Shown here in pieces: positions 1 through 8,131 of a DNA stretch of 16,837 bases; position 1 is the first letter of the stretch; the number at the start of each line of letters is the position of its first letter. A program made the position numbers and the translations under genes. This DNA is from Candidatus Saccharimonadota bacterium (GTDB lineage: Bacteria; Patescibacteriota; Saccharimonadia; Saccharimonadales; Saccharimonadaceae). The DNA lies in the NCBI GenBank assembly GCA_020428265.1, contig JAGQND010000008.1, positions 1-16,837 of the forward strand, read 5' to 3'. The notes under the pieces are model-generated. The model searched no databases. It was given only the letters and a program-made list of their open reading frames with translations, and was not told the DNA's origin.

Positions 1-6
1 TATTAC

Positions 7-1401
7 CTATGGTGACGCCTGAGCGGCGGGTGTGCCGCTACTGGATGTTCCCGTATCCATTACTAATCCTGGCACTAACCATTGTACCACCGCTAGCAAA
101 AACACATACACTATTAAGCCTATTACTATATCTCGTATGCGACCTTTGGCCTCTGTCACAGCACCGGCGTTATCACTCGCACTGGCGTAGCGGAACGAGG
201 AGTAGGCTATACCACCCACAGCACCTATACCCACTAGCACTGTAAGAGCTTGTAGGCCAATCCTTAACACACAGCCCAACACCTGCATGCCACTAAACGG
301 ACCGTTGCTACCTGGACAGTCTTTTTCACTACAAGAAAGTAGATTAACACTCGCCGTTCCACAAGTTTCAAAGTCCTCTTTGGCATGTTTATTTACGGTT
401 GTATTAGGGGTTGTGTCATTTGGGTCGGCTGGTGTTTTTGGTGCTTCTTTACATGGTGCCCTGTCATTTATTGTGTATCCTGAATCCTCTTTGCAAACCT
501 TGCTTGGGTCATAACACCCCCATCCATCATTTCCGGTTTTGCCAGGCTCCTGTGCCCAAACGCCTGTATTTCGTTTATCCGACCCAGCGGCCGCACAAGC
601 TTTAGGATTTGTAAGATCACTATATTGACTATAGCACTGGGTCTTACCAGTATCTACTCCGTTACCATTCACATCTCCCTCCATCCATATACCGCCACGT
701 CCCTCACAATCTGCTTTGTTCTTGGTGTTTCTTAGTACATAGCCTTTTAAGCATTCCTCATACTTAGTTTCATCTTCAATTTTACTCCAGTTCGATATAC
801 CGTCCTTGCAGTCATTGCGAGCATCATCTACTAACTTGTCACACTCTGCTTTCTGCGCCGCCTCGTTGCCATCAGTTTGTTGGCAATTACTCTTAACTGC
901 TTCTGTCAATTTATCTATCTTAGGTTTTATCTCCTCCTGATTGGTGTTGTTAATCGGATCACATACACCGTTTTTTACTTTACGGTCAGCATCTATACAC
1001 GTTTGAGCGATGGCATGAACATAATCTTTACCCTTTTTACAGTTCTCAGTATTCATGGCATTTTGCAAGCAAAGTATCGTCGCATTGCTACACGCCCCTA
1101 TGTCTTGATCGGAACCACCACTAAACACGCCTGTACTGTAATTGCAATCCTTTACAGTCTGCTCATACTCGCTTTTACTCATTTTATTTTTTAAATCCTG
1201 GGGTAGCGCATTATATGCATCATACGCACACTGAGGCACCGGCTGGTTTGGGTAATTATTAGGTCTTGCGCCCGTACAGCCAGGATCCGCAGCTACGGGC
1301 TGGGCGCTAACTATTATAAAAACAAACACTGAAATCAAAAAACACAATAAACTAAATATTTTAACACTACTTAAAAGTCTATTATCTTTTAAACTAATCA
1401 T
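7..1401 (-). CDS. Cysteine-rich secreted protein with C-terminal T4SS pilin-like (VirB2/TrbC-like) membrane domain
   Basis: 464 residues. An N-terminal hydrophobic segment (about 15-35) ending in V-A-A before D-P-G reads as a signal peptide cleaved near residue 38. The next ~330 residues form a polar exported region with about 21 cysteines, many roughly 10-20 residues apart, suggesting a disulfide-stabilised fold I do not recognise. The C-terminus has two helices (about 380-403 and 423-445) joined by a short polar loop (A-S-A-S-D-N ... A-K-G-R). This matches the layout of the T4SS pilin / TrbC-VirB2 family, where a small subunit sits in the inner membrane and builds a pilus. Family pilins are usually about 100 residues, so the long ectodomain is unusual. 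The start is supported by AGAGGA (1407-1412, complement) five bases upstream, and the gene overlaps the ancestral 3' end of its upstream neighbour, implying translational coupling. The pilin-like tail is fairly secure; a pilus role for the whole protein is inferred. Confidence 0.75.
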   Translation of the reverse strand: MISLKDNRLLSSVKIFSLLCFLISVFVFIIVSAQPVAADPGCTGARPNNYPNQPVPQCAYDAYNALPQDLKNKMSKSEYEQTVKDCNYSTGVFSGGSDQDIGACSNATILCLQNAMNTENCKKGKDYVHAIAQTCIDADRKVKNGVCDPINNTNQEEIKPKIDKLTEAVKSNCQQTDGNEAAQKAECDKLVDDARNDCKDGISNWSKIEDETKYEECLKGYVLRNTKNKADCEGRGGIWMEGDVNGNGVDTGKTQCYSQYSDLTNPKACAAAGSDKRNTGVWAQEPGKTGNDGWGCYDPSKVCKEDSGYTINDRAPCKEAPKTPADPNDTTPNTTVNKHAKEDFETCGTASVNLLSCSEKDCPGSNGPFSGMQVLGCVLRIGLQALTVLVGIGAVGGIAYSSFRYASASDNAGAVTEAKGRIRDIVIGLIVYVFLLAVVQWLVPGLVMDTGTSSSGTPAAQASP

Positions 1402-1534
1402 TTAAATCCTCTTTATTAGTAGCGACCAGCGTCAATTCTTTAGCTGCCGATGGAACACCGATACTTACATCAGAGATCTTATACTGTATTTTAATATCCC
1501 TCTTTTTGCCACTATCTTTAAATGAAATGCTTTA
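1394..1534 (-). pseudogene. Orphaned in-frame 3' tail of the upstream membrane-protein gene
   Basis: Reading through the TAA at 1532-1534 in the same frame gives 45 residues, beginning S-I-S-F-K-D-S-G-K-K and including I-S-D-V-S-I-G-V-P, then TAG at 1394-1396. The tail has the alternating pattern of a beta-rich domain end and joins naturally to the residues before the stop. AAA (Lys) in place of TAA would restore the frame with one substitution. The tail overlaps the start of the pilin-like gene by eight bases and contains that gene's ribosome binding site, as expected of an intact coupled gene pair. TAA ends several other genes here, so reassignment of TAA is unlikely. Confidence 0.65.
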
Positions 1535-2446
1535 AATACGACTACTAGAGTTGGTTGTAACCATAAAATCCTCTATAGACGCCATGTACGTGAGAGGCAA
1601 ATAGGGACGACCAACTCCGGTCACCTTAGCAATTTCACCCCACAGCTTATTTAACTTATCGGCCGTAGTACTTACGTCATACGCCTCACCATTATCTAAC
1701 TTGGTTATTTTTTTTATTGTATATATTTCATTTTTTTTAATATACTCCAAAATATTATCTTTTTGAGCATCATCCAACATACCAATAGGTAATATGTCAT
1801 AAGGAGAGGTGATTAAACCACCGAGGTCAAGCTCATCATAAATACTGACACCTGACTGATCGCTCATAGAGTGCTTATACCATTGGCCTATACCAATACC
1901 AGCTCGAGATAAAGGCTCAGATATTGTCGAACACTTTAAGTAAAATACGCCTGTCGCAAAAACTTGATCACAGTCACTTCCGTTAATATTATACTTCAAG
2001 TTCGACTTCACACCAGTCCATCCACCCTCAAAATCAGTATTGGCTGCCACTTTAGCTATTTTATTGTCAGTAATTAGCTCATAAGTCCTGCTGATGCTGC
2101 GCGTGTTCAAGTTATTTACTATGGCATCATAAAAGTCATCTTGATCGCTTCGTGTATTTTGTAAATACATTATAGTAACTACAACAGCCGAGATAGTCAG
2201 CAATATACTAACTAAAACTATTATTAATCTCAATTTATTTTTTTTTACTATAAATGGATCTGTTATAGGGTCAAGTTGAAAAAAATCTGGCGTAGTGAAA
2301 CTCGGCGCTATAGTTCCCGGTGGGGTCTGAGGTGGTGCGGCAGGTGTAGGAGCGGGGGGCGAAGCAGGGGTAGCAGGAGGGTAGGCGCCAGGCTGTACTG
2401 GCGGGGTAGCGGGTGGTTGAGTTGGCTCCTGCTCGTTTGGTTGCAT
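1532..2446 (-). CDS. Single-pass membrane protein with proline-rich N-terminus and exported domain; apparently truncated by an in-frame TAA
   Basis: 304 residues as read. Residues 1-50 are a proline/alanine-rich, probably unstructured cytoplasmic segment. One transmembrane helix lies at about 72-95 after a K-K-N-K-L-R stretch, which predicts an N-in topology. The remaining ~210 residues would be outside the membrane; two cysteines lie near residues 158 and 172. I do not recognise the fold; the pattern resembles lipoprotein-like extracytoplasmic domains of CPR bacteria. The frame closes at TAA (1532-1534), but the same frame stays open for 45 more codons to TAG (1394-1396) with plausible protein sequence, so the gene looks shortened by one nonsense change or a sequencing error. 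It starts about five bases after a predicted transcription start and has no clear Shine-Dalgarno site. It is the first gene of a two-gene minus-strand unit with the pilin-like gene. Confidence 0.7.
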   Translation of the reverse strand: MQPNEQEPTQPPATPPVQPGAYPPATPASPPAPTPAAPPQTPPGTIAPSFTTPDFFQLDPITDPFIVKKNKLRLIIVLVSILLTISAVVVTIMYLQNTRSDQDDFYDAIVNNLNTRSISRTYELITDNKIAKVAANTDFEGGWTGVKSNLKYNINGSDCDQVFATGVFYLKCSTISEPLSRAGIGIGQWYKHSMSDQSGVSIYDELDLGGLITSPYDILPIGMLDDAQKDNILEYIKKNEIYTIKKITKLDNGEAYDVSTTADKLNKLWGEIAKVTGVGRPYLPLTYMASIEDFMVTTNSSSRI

Positions 2447-2457
2447 AATTACTAATC

Positions 2458-2466
2458 ATTATAACA
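2458..2466 (-). promoter_or_regulatory. Extended -10 promoter for the minus-strand pilin-like unit
   Basis: On the complement the sequence is TGTTATAAT, a perfect TATAAT (2463-2458) with the TGn extension. No good -35 is visible at 17 bases, which is usual for extended -10 promoters. The predicted start point is near 2451, about five bases before the ATG at 2446, so the mRNA would be almost leaderless. Confidence 0.5.
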
Positions 2467-2495
2467 TTGACACTAGCGTTTTAATAACAGATACT
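2467..2495 (+). promoter_or_regulatory. Promoter for the first VirB6-like gene
   Basis: Perfect -35 TTGACA (2467-2472), 17-base spacer, -10 GATACT (2490-2495). The predicted start point near 2502 lies only a few bases before the ATG at 2505. It abuts the divergent minus-strand promoter at 2458-2466, so the two polymerase sites would compete. Confidence 0.5.
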
Positions 2496-2504
2496 AAAAA
2501 GGTA

Positions 2505-4523
2505 ATGTATAGACGCTGGCTGGACCGATTTCACGGCACCTTCAGCACACTCTTTAGGCGTGGGGCTCTATTTGTTTTGTCTATATTAGCGGCAGGTACA
2601 CTCACTCTATCGCCCATCATCACACCATCAGCCCATGCTCAATTTGACTTAGGCGGTGTGTCTAGCATGGCTGGGTCACTGTTTCAGGGCACAAGTAGCT
2701 GCTCTATAGAAACAGTCGGGTGGGTGATATGCCCAACCATGCGCTCTATAGCCAAGCTAGCCGACTTTGGGTTTGCGTATATAAATAAAAGCTTCTTAAA
2801 AATTGAATACAGCCTAGCAGCCAACGACAGTGGTACGTACAAGGCCTGGGAGATGATGCGCACCATTGCTAACGGCCTATTTGTGATAGCATTTATGGCC
2901 ATAATATACGCCCAGCTCACAGGCAAGGGTGGCGGATACAATATCAAACGGCTCGCACCCAAGCTAGTGCTGGCGGCGTTTTTTGTAAACGTATCTTACT
3001 TTATATGTGTAGCACTTATAGATGTGGTAAACATTCTAGGCGACTCACTATTATACGTACTAGCCGACCAAACGAACGGTATAGCCGGCAAGGCAGGTAG
3101 GCTCATAATGCCAGTAGGGGCCACTCCGGTCGCATTCCTAGACGGTACACTAACCATGATTACATCTAGTGTACTCAGCAAGGGCGGCTTCGCCTGGGTG
3201 CTGCTTGCGCCAGTAGCGGCCGTTATCACAACAGTAGCTACTATATGTGCCGTAGGAGTAGTAGTGCTTATCATGCGCAAAGTAGTAGTAGCTATGCTTA
3301 TGCTACTGTCGCCGATTTTATTTGTGGCATATCTACTACCAAACCTAGAGAGATTTTTCTTCCAGGGTATGCGCTTATTCCTACAGCTATTATTCTTGTA
3401 CCCAGTAGTTGCACTCTTGCTCGGGGCGGGGCAAATAGTAAGTGCGACCATAGTTACCGTAGGCACCAACGATTCCACCAATTATGGAGTAGTGGGTGAT
3501 TACTATTTCTCGCGCGTACTGGGCTCGGGTAGCGCCATAACAGACCTCACAGCCGCAGGCGCAGCCGTGCTACCACTACTTGCCGTATGGTTTGTGTTCA
3601 AGAGTATGAGTACACTCATGAGTACAGCCGGGGCTCGTATGCAAGCAAGCATAGCAGGGCGCCGTGGTGATGACGACAAGAACGCACGCGTAACAGGAAA
3701 TGCGACTGCTGGCGCCAGGGCTAATAAGTTTACAGGTGGCATGCCACAGGCTAGGCGACAAGCGTTTAGTCGCAATAAACGCAAATCTTCTATAGGTGAA
3801 ACAGGTCTCTTGGGTGGCGAAGGTGCCGCAGTCCTAGCGAGTATGGGCAACAAGGCTGGCGCGGCGGCGAATAATCAAGCTACTCTTGCCGCACAAAATG
3901 CGCTAGATGCCAGCCTAAAGGGCACAGCAGAGGACAATGCCAAACACCTAGAAGAACTAAACAGTGCTCGCATAGCCAACGCCGAGGGGGGCAACTTATC
4001 TGCAGAGAACAGTAACGCCAACAATGCAGACATAGGTGAAGCTGTAGCAAATGCTATGGGCAAGGACGACAAACAAATTACCGCCAAAGACCTATTTAAC
4101 GACCTAAATAAATCACACGAGTCTAAAGACAAAGACCGCAAGTTTAGCTCTGGCCCCGCACCCGCAGGCGGTGGCGGCGGAGGCGGTACCGCACAACCAC
4201 AAGCACCCGTGGCCAGCTACAAAGCACCTCAAATGGCAGCTAGTGGCAATGTAGTTAGTGGTACATCTGCGCAAAAATCTGGTGGCGGAGCACCTACTGT
4301 GATAGTGCAGCAGGTCCAAATAGACCCAGCTACGCTCATAAAACCCGCCAATCACACTCCAGCCAACCCACCAGAACCTATGCGCGGCACTATGGGCGAA
4401 GCAGCCAAAGAGCGCGCCAACAAGTACCTATTTGGCGCCGAAAAAGATGTTTCTGAAGCTCGTGACAGGCAAGATATACTGGGTCATAAATCGTTCGACA
4501 AAGATAAAAAGGACGGTGATTAA
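2505..4523 (+). CDS. VirB6/TrbL-like polytopic membrane protein (first paralogue)
   Basis: 672 residues. The signal peptide spans about 20-45, with an A-H-A cleavage site before Q-F-D. A short exported region carries C-x6-G-W-x2-C-P (66-77). Hydrophobic segments follow at about 117-138, 152-178, 229-257, 258-278, 291-315 and 347-368. From about 370 the protein is a soluble, alanine- and glycine-rich tail of ~300 residues, with a run of seven glycines near 556 and a P/A-rich linker, probably cytoplasmic. VirB6/TrbL proteins form the inner-membrane channel part of T4SS. The assignment rests on topology, locus context and clear similarity to the paralogue at 10322-12493 (shared A-W-E, N-V-S-Y, D-x2-N-I-L-G, S-P-I-x-F-V and Y-L-L-P-N motifs). 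The long polar tail is not typical of VirB6 and may contact other cytoplasmic parts. The start fits both the signal peptide and the promoter. Confidence 0.75.
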   Translation: MYRRWLDRFHGTFSTLFRRGALFVLSILAAGTLTLSPIITPSAHAQFDLGGVSSMAGSLFQGTSSCSIETVGWVICPTMRSIAKLADFGFAYINKSFLKIEYSLAANDSGTYKAWEMMRTIANGLFVIAFMAIIYAQLTGKGGGYNIKRLAPKLVLAAFFVNVSYFICVALIDVVNILGDSLLYVLADQTNGIAGKAGRLIMPVGATPVAFLDGTLTMITSSVLSKGGFAWVLLAPVAAVITTVATICAVGVVVLIMRKVVVAMLMLLSPILFVAYLLPNLERFFFQGMRLFLQLLFLYPVVALLLGAGQIVSATIVTVGTNDSTNYGVVGDYYFSRVLGSGSAITDLTAAGAAVLPLLAVWFVFKSMSTLMSTAGARMQASIAGRRGDDDKNARVTGNATAGARANKFTGGMPQARRQAFSRNKRKSSIGETGLLGGEGAAVLASMGNKAGAAANNQATLAAQNALDASLKGTAEDNAKHLEELNSARIANAEGGNLSAENSNANNADIGEAVANAMGKDDKQITAKDLFNDLNKSHESKDKDRKFSSGPAPAGGGGGGGTAQPQAPVASYKAPQMAASGNVVSGTSAQKSGGGAPTVIVQQVQIDPATLIKPANHTPANPPEPMRGTMGEAAKERANKYLFGAEKDVSEARDRQDILGHKSFDKDKKDGD

Positions 4524-4525
4524 CA

Positions 4526-7354
4526 GTGGACAGCAATAATCCAAATCCGGCACGAAAAACAGCAGCAGAGAAGGATTACCAAAAAAAGTTTAACTACAAA
4601 TCACCTCAAGATAAAAGTGCCGACGACGTAAACAAACAAGAGGAAGCTCCAGATTCCGAGTGGAAAGACAATACTAGCGCCTCTAAAGAAAAAGATGCTG
4701 GCGATAAAAAAACCAAGGGTAAATGGGGCCGTAATAAACAAGGTAAATTTGGTTTTATAGGAAGAAACGCCGGCCGTGTACAAAACGGCTCGGCGGTTGC
4801 GTTTATAACTGGTATTTTACTGCTGGGCGTATGGTATACGTCTATATTTGCCCCCAACATCATACTTGTAAACCTCAAGGAAATGTATACCAACGACCTA
4901 GCCGACGCCACAATAGCCCTAAACACTTACTATTGGAAAATGATGAACTACAAGATAGGGCGCAGCAACTGTGGCGAAAAAGACTCTATAAAGTGTAAGC
5001 TATCTACTATGAGCCGCGCCCAAAAAGCAGCGTTCGAAAAACAGGGGTTTTTTGTGATGGGTAGCAAAGTGCAAGAAGACAATCGAGACGACATGCTGGG
5101 GCGGTCGAACGACTCAGCCGAAAGTCGCTATCAAGTTTCGGCAGTCACGCCACCCGTGTATGCCGGCGGTGTACCTATGTTTACGGGTGACATGTTATGG
5201 GCATATAGCGAGCTAAACACTCAAACAAAAGCACTGGTGTATTCGGTATTTAACCCCAAATCGAGCTTTTTTATGGATGCCAGATTCAGCCAGCGACTCA
5301 AGACAAAATACGACCTCACGAAATCTGTAACAGTGGCCGGCACCACCGAAAGTGCGGTAAATAAATCGTTTGACAGCTCCATGACGGGAGGAGCAGAGGG
5401 TATAGGTATGGATACCCGCCCCAATACCACTGGCGGCATAGGCTTAGGGTCGCTGCGTAGCCCCGCAACTATAGCTCAGCTCGAGGCGGCCATGATGCCA
5501 ATGGTAACTACGAACGTCAACTCTTTTGGCGGCCTGCAGTGCGCTTGGTATGCGTTTGGCAAAGCCGTCACAAACAATGCCAAATCAGCCAAAGCCCATA
5601 CGCTAGCGCGATTTGCTATGAATTACCTCAAGGCCGCCGACCAAATAAAAGTTGGCACCGAACAAGATGTTGCCATAGGTACGCTATCTAGTAAGCTTGC
5701 TCAGGGTACATTTGGTGGCTACACTAGCGCCAATGCACTAGATGACACCATGTATAAGCACATAGTATATGGCGACCTACCCATACCGTCGGTCTTTGGC
5801 ATACTATATTACCTAGATACATTTGACCTCATTGGCGCACTTTTGCCATCTTGGGCGCTCATAATGAGCTCTGCCGCAGCGGTAGGCACAGCCACAAACC
5901 TACAGGGCAGCCTAACTATGCCACCAGGCAATCTAACTGGCGACGACCGTAATTATTGCCTAGGTGCTGAAACAGAGCAAAACCACGTAAGTATCAAAAA
6001 TAATCACTGCCAAGACGCGGCCGCTGCCAGCTCACCTTTTGGACCAGAGGCCGCAGAGGGTGGCATGGAGGCTGGCTGGCACACGTGTTCTGAGCCACAC
6101 AAAGACGAGCGTGACCCCAGCGCAAAAGAACACGGCCAATTTTTAACTCAACCCTCTCTAAAAGCCACAGCCGAACCACTTTCGCCATTAGTAGCTGGCG
6201 TATTTGGCGTAAACGTAGTGGCTTGGGCAAATGCTATGTATCTACTGTTTACGTCTAACACTAAGGGTGTAGCCGCAAGCAACGCTATATTTGCTGGCAC
6301 CGGAGAAATACTAGGTGACATGGCTATGTCGCGCGGTATGATGCCTAGCAACGCGCTGTCTATGACCGGCTATTTGGTCAAGAAAAAAGATGTAGAAAAA
6401 GATTTTGAAGACGTAGCACGCTACAACGCCAAAAAATCACCCTTTGATGTATATAATAAATATTCATTCCTAGGATCGATAGTTAACGGACTACAGCCGA
6501 CGTACAATAACAAAACACCATTATTTTCATCGCTCGCAAACCTATCTTCACTAGTCGGTAGTGCCGTAAAGCAGGTAAATAAATCTGCCAACGCCGTGTA
6601 CTTTACACAGCCAGACCCATTTAACCCCATACGCCTAACTATGTGTCCAGACCCAGAATATTGGGCAATTATGATCATGGCCGATGTAGCCTGCAACGTA
6701 CGCTACAGTATGGGACCCCAAGAACTAACCGCGAGCATAGATAGCGTGCTAGACTACATGCTCAAAGAGCACCCAGACCTAACTCAGAAAAACGTAGAAG
6801 AGCTGACCGAACGCCAAGCGCAAGCCGACCAAGAGGGGGATGCGGCCAATGTAGGGCGTATGCTTGCACGAGCACAATCAGCTCTAAACCAACCCCAAAT
6901 AGACAAAAAAACCGGCAAAGCTATAGCCGGCAGTGAATACGAGAAATACCTAGAGTACTGTGTAAACCGCCAGGACCCTTGGGGCAGAAGCGCCGTAGCA
7001 ACCCTACGCACTGAGCTACCCGACCAAGCGCAACGCCAGCGCCAGGCAGACAAAGACGGCAACGGCAACGCCGTAAGCCCAGCCGACAGGGGTGACCCAT
7101 ATCAGGTTATCGGTGTTGGCTATTACCCTGCAGTATCAGAGGGCGCAAGTGCCGACCAAGACTGGTACTCTGGCAAAAAGTGCACCGAACAAAGTGAAGA
7201 ACTCACAAACTTCCGCGCATACACTATGATATGTTCAGTAGATGGCTCGCTGTCTGGCGCAGTAGACTGCACTAAGTCAGACAACTCAAACTGGGCAGGG
7301 TACGGAGATAGCTTCTACACCAGCAACGACATACTATACCTATCGTGGTTCTAG
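4526..7354 (+). CDS. Large membrane-anchored protein with exported domain, T4SS-locus associated, function unknown
   Basis: 942 residues from a GTG start two bases after the stop of the VirB6-like gene, so almost certainly co-translated with it; an AAAGGA lies about 13 bases upstream, rather far for a Shine-Dalgarno site. Residues 1-87 are charged, lysine-rich and probably cytoplasmic. A strong membrane helix lies at about 88-112. The remaining ~830 residues are mostly polar with 12 cysteines; weaker hydrophobic stretches near 430-460 and 555-580 could be further membrane or buried helices. I see no catalytic motif and recognise no family. Its place between VirB6-like genes suggests a structural part of the machine exposed outside the cytoplasmic membrane, perhaps replacing the VirB8/VirB10-type bridge that is missing here. 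That role is a guess from topology and position. Confidence 0.7.
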   Translation: MDSNNPNPARKTAAEKDYQKKFNYKSPQDKSADDVNKQEEAPDSEWKDNTSASKEKDAGDKKTKGKWGRNKQGKFGFIGRNAGRVQNGSAVAFITGILLLGVWYTSIFAPNIILVNLKEMYTNDLADATIALNTYYWKMMNYKIGRSNCGEKDSIKCKLSTMSRAQKAAFEKQGFFVMGSKVQEDNRDDMLGRSNDSAESRYQVSAVTPPVYAGGVPMFTGDMLWAYSELNTQTKALVYSVFNPKSSFFMDARFSQRLKTKYDLTKSVTVAGTTESAVNKSFDSSMTGGAEGIGMDTRPNTTGGIGLGSLRSPATIAQLEAAMMPMVTTNVNSFGGLQCAWYAFGKAVTNNAKSAKAHTLARFAMNYLKAADQIKVGTEQDVAIGTLSSKLAQGTFGGYTSANALDDTMYKHIVYGDLPIPSVFGILYYLDTFDLIGALLPSWALIMSSAAAVGTATNLQGSLTMPPGNLTGDDRNYCLGAETEQNHVSIKNNHCQDAAAASSPFGPEAAEGGMEAGWHTCSEPHKDERDPSAKEHGQFLTQPSLKATAEPLSPLVAGVFGVNVVAWANAMYLLFTSNTKGVAASNAIFAGTGEILGDMAMSRGMMPSNALSMTGYLVKKKDVEKDFEDVARYNAKKSPFDVYNKYSFLGSIVNGLQPTYNNKTPLFSSLANLSSLVGSAVKQVNKSANAVYFTQPDPFNPIRLTMCPDPEYWAIMIMADVACNVRYSMGPQELTASIDSVLDYMLKEHPDLTQKNVEELTERQAQADQEGDAANVGRMLARAQSALNQPQIDKKTGKAIAGSEYEKYLEYCVNRQDPWGRSAVATLRTELPDQAQRQRQADKDGNGNAVSPADRGDPYQVIGVGYYPAVSEGASADQDWYSGKKCTEQSEELTNFRAYTMICSVDGSLSGAVDCTKSDNSNWAGYGDSFYTSNDILYLSWF

Positions 7355-7368
7355 TACGCGGAGCCTAA

Positions 7369-7989
7369 TTAAATATCTAGATTAGCTTTTGCAGCAAGTT
7401 TTTTAAGGGTGTTTATAGCGCTAACTTCGCTTATGTTCTGTGGGTCATTTACGGGCTGGTCTATGACAAACTTGTATACGTGCAAATCATTTACAACCAT
7501 TAGTCGATATTCACGAACAGAGCCCATAGTTTGAGCAAGCATAAAGTAAGAAGGCTTGCCCTGTATATCACCAGCGCTAGCCGTCATGTTAAATATATGC
7601 GAGTTTTTAAGTGAAGCGGCGCTTTTAAACTGCATGGTGTCTACGTACAAACTAGCCTTTACGCCGTCTACGCGTACAAAATTATACGTAGCAGTTTGGC
7701 CGCGGTCACCATTGTAGTTTACAACCTTAGATACTTCAACATCAGATATACTCTTGGCCTTACCTTGAAGTACGTTAGATACATCGTCCTTACTTACAGC
7801 CTTGTCTATGCCTAAGTTTGCATCGTCTTCTACATAGACAGAAAATCCATTGGCGCCTACACCATTTTGAGTCACCTCGTTTTTGGGTGTGCTCATAAAT
7901 GCCATAACTACAAGTACCATTGCAAAAGTACCAAGCAGCACTAAAACTGGTAAAACTAACGCCTTTTGTTTAACTGTCAAAACCCTCAT
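7369..7989 (-). CDS. Small membrane-anchored extracytoplasmic protein, function unknown
   Basis: 206 residues. A short basic N-terminus leads into one hydrophobic helix (about 10-33), then ~170 polar residues without cysteine that look like a mixed alpha/beta exported domain. No known motif is seen. GAGGG (7993-7997, complement) lies three bases before the ATG and supports the start. It faces the 942-residue gene, with only 14 bases between their stop codons and no obvious terminator between them. It is divergent from the hydrolase gene across 142 bases. Being the only minus-strand gene inside the plus-strand block, it is probably transcribed separately. It could be an accessory or regulatory lipoprotein-like factor, but nothing in the sequence decides this. 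Confidence 0.7.
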   Translation of the reverse strand: MRVLTVKQKALVLPVLVLLGTFAMVLVVMAFMSTPKNEVTQNGVGANGFSVYVEDDANLGIDKAVSKDDVSNVLQGKAKSISDVEVSKVVNYNGDRGQTATYNFVRVDGVKASLYVDTMQFKSAASLKNSHIFNMTASAGDIQGKPSYFMLAQTMGSVREYRLMVVNDLHVYKFVIDQPVNDPQNISEVSAINTLKKLAAKANLDI

Positions 7990-8014
7990 TATCCCTCACA
8001 CGTATGTCGTTTTT

Positions 8015-8030
8015 AATATGTTTACATATT
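8015..8030. promoter_or_regulatory. Palindrome in a divergent intergenic region, possible operator
   Basis: AATATGT-TT-ACATATT: two 7-base arms with a 2-base centre, between the divergent genes at 7989 and 8132. It lies 26 bases upstream of the minus gene's start and upstream of the plus-strand promoter. The shape fits a dimeric regulator site, but the region is A/T-rich, so chance is possible. Confidence 0.3.
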
Positions 8031-8057
8031 ATCATAAGAATAACCGAAATAACATGC

Positions 8058-8086
8058 TTGTCGTTATATTTAGTTTTGTGTATTCT
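8058..8086 (+). promoter_or_regulatory. Promoter for the secreted hydrolase gene
   Basis: -35 TTGTCG (8058-8063), 17-base spacer, -10 TATTCT (8081-8086). The predicted start point near 8093 gives a leader of about 39 bases that contains the Shine-Dalgarno AGGTGGAG. Confidence 0.45.
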
Positions 8087-8118
8087 ATATACATAACTGT
8101 TATGCATAAAAAGACATC

Positions 8119-8126
8119 AGGTGGAG
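8119..8126 (+). promoter_or_regulatory. Shine-Dalgarno site deciding the hydrolase start
   Basis: AGGTGGAG ends five bases before ATG 8132. It favours this start over in-frame ATGs at 7883 and 8102, neither of which has such a site. Starting at 8132 also puts a normal signal peptide at the N-terminus. Confidence 0.7.
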
Positions 8127-8131
8127 ACACT

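Noticed and set aside
1532..1534. TAA recoded as an amino acid
   Set aside because: TAA serves as the terminal stop of several intact genes in the same window, so a point mutation or sequence error is the simpler reading.
2996..3481. 161-codon minus-strand frame inside the first VirB6-like gene
   Set aside because: Same reason: it is antisense to strongly hydrophobic conserved segments, with no start signals.
4158..4190. Low-complexity GGT/GGC stretch as a mobile repeat
   Set aside because: It encodes a glycine run in the flexible tail of the VirB6-like protein and stays in frame; it is a linker, not a mobile repeat.
7352..7371. Bidirectional terminator between the convergent genes
   Set aside because: Only 14 bases separate the stop codons and I see no stable hairpin with a T-run; transcripts from both sides probably overlap.
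7883..8131. Longer hydrolase start at ATG 7883 (787 residues), overlapping the minus-strand gene's 5' end
   Set aside because: The extra 83 residues would overlap the divergent gene and the predicted promoter, have no Shine-Dalgarno site and would bury the signal peptide. ATG 8132 has AGGTGGAG and a normal signal peptide.
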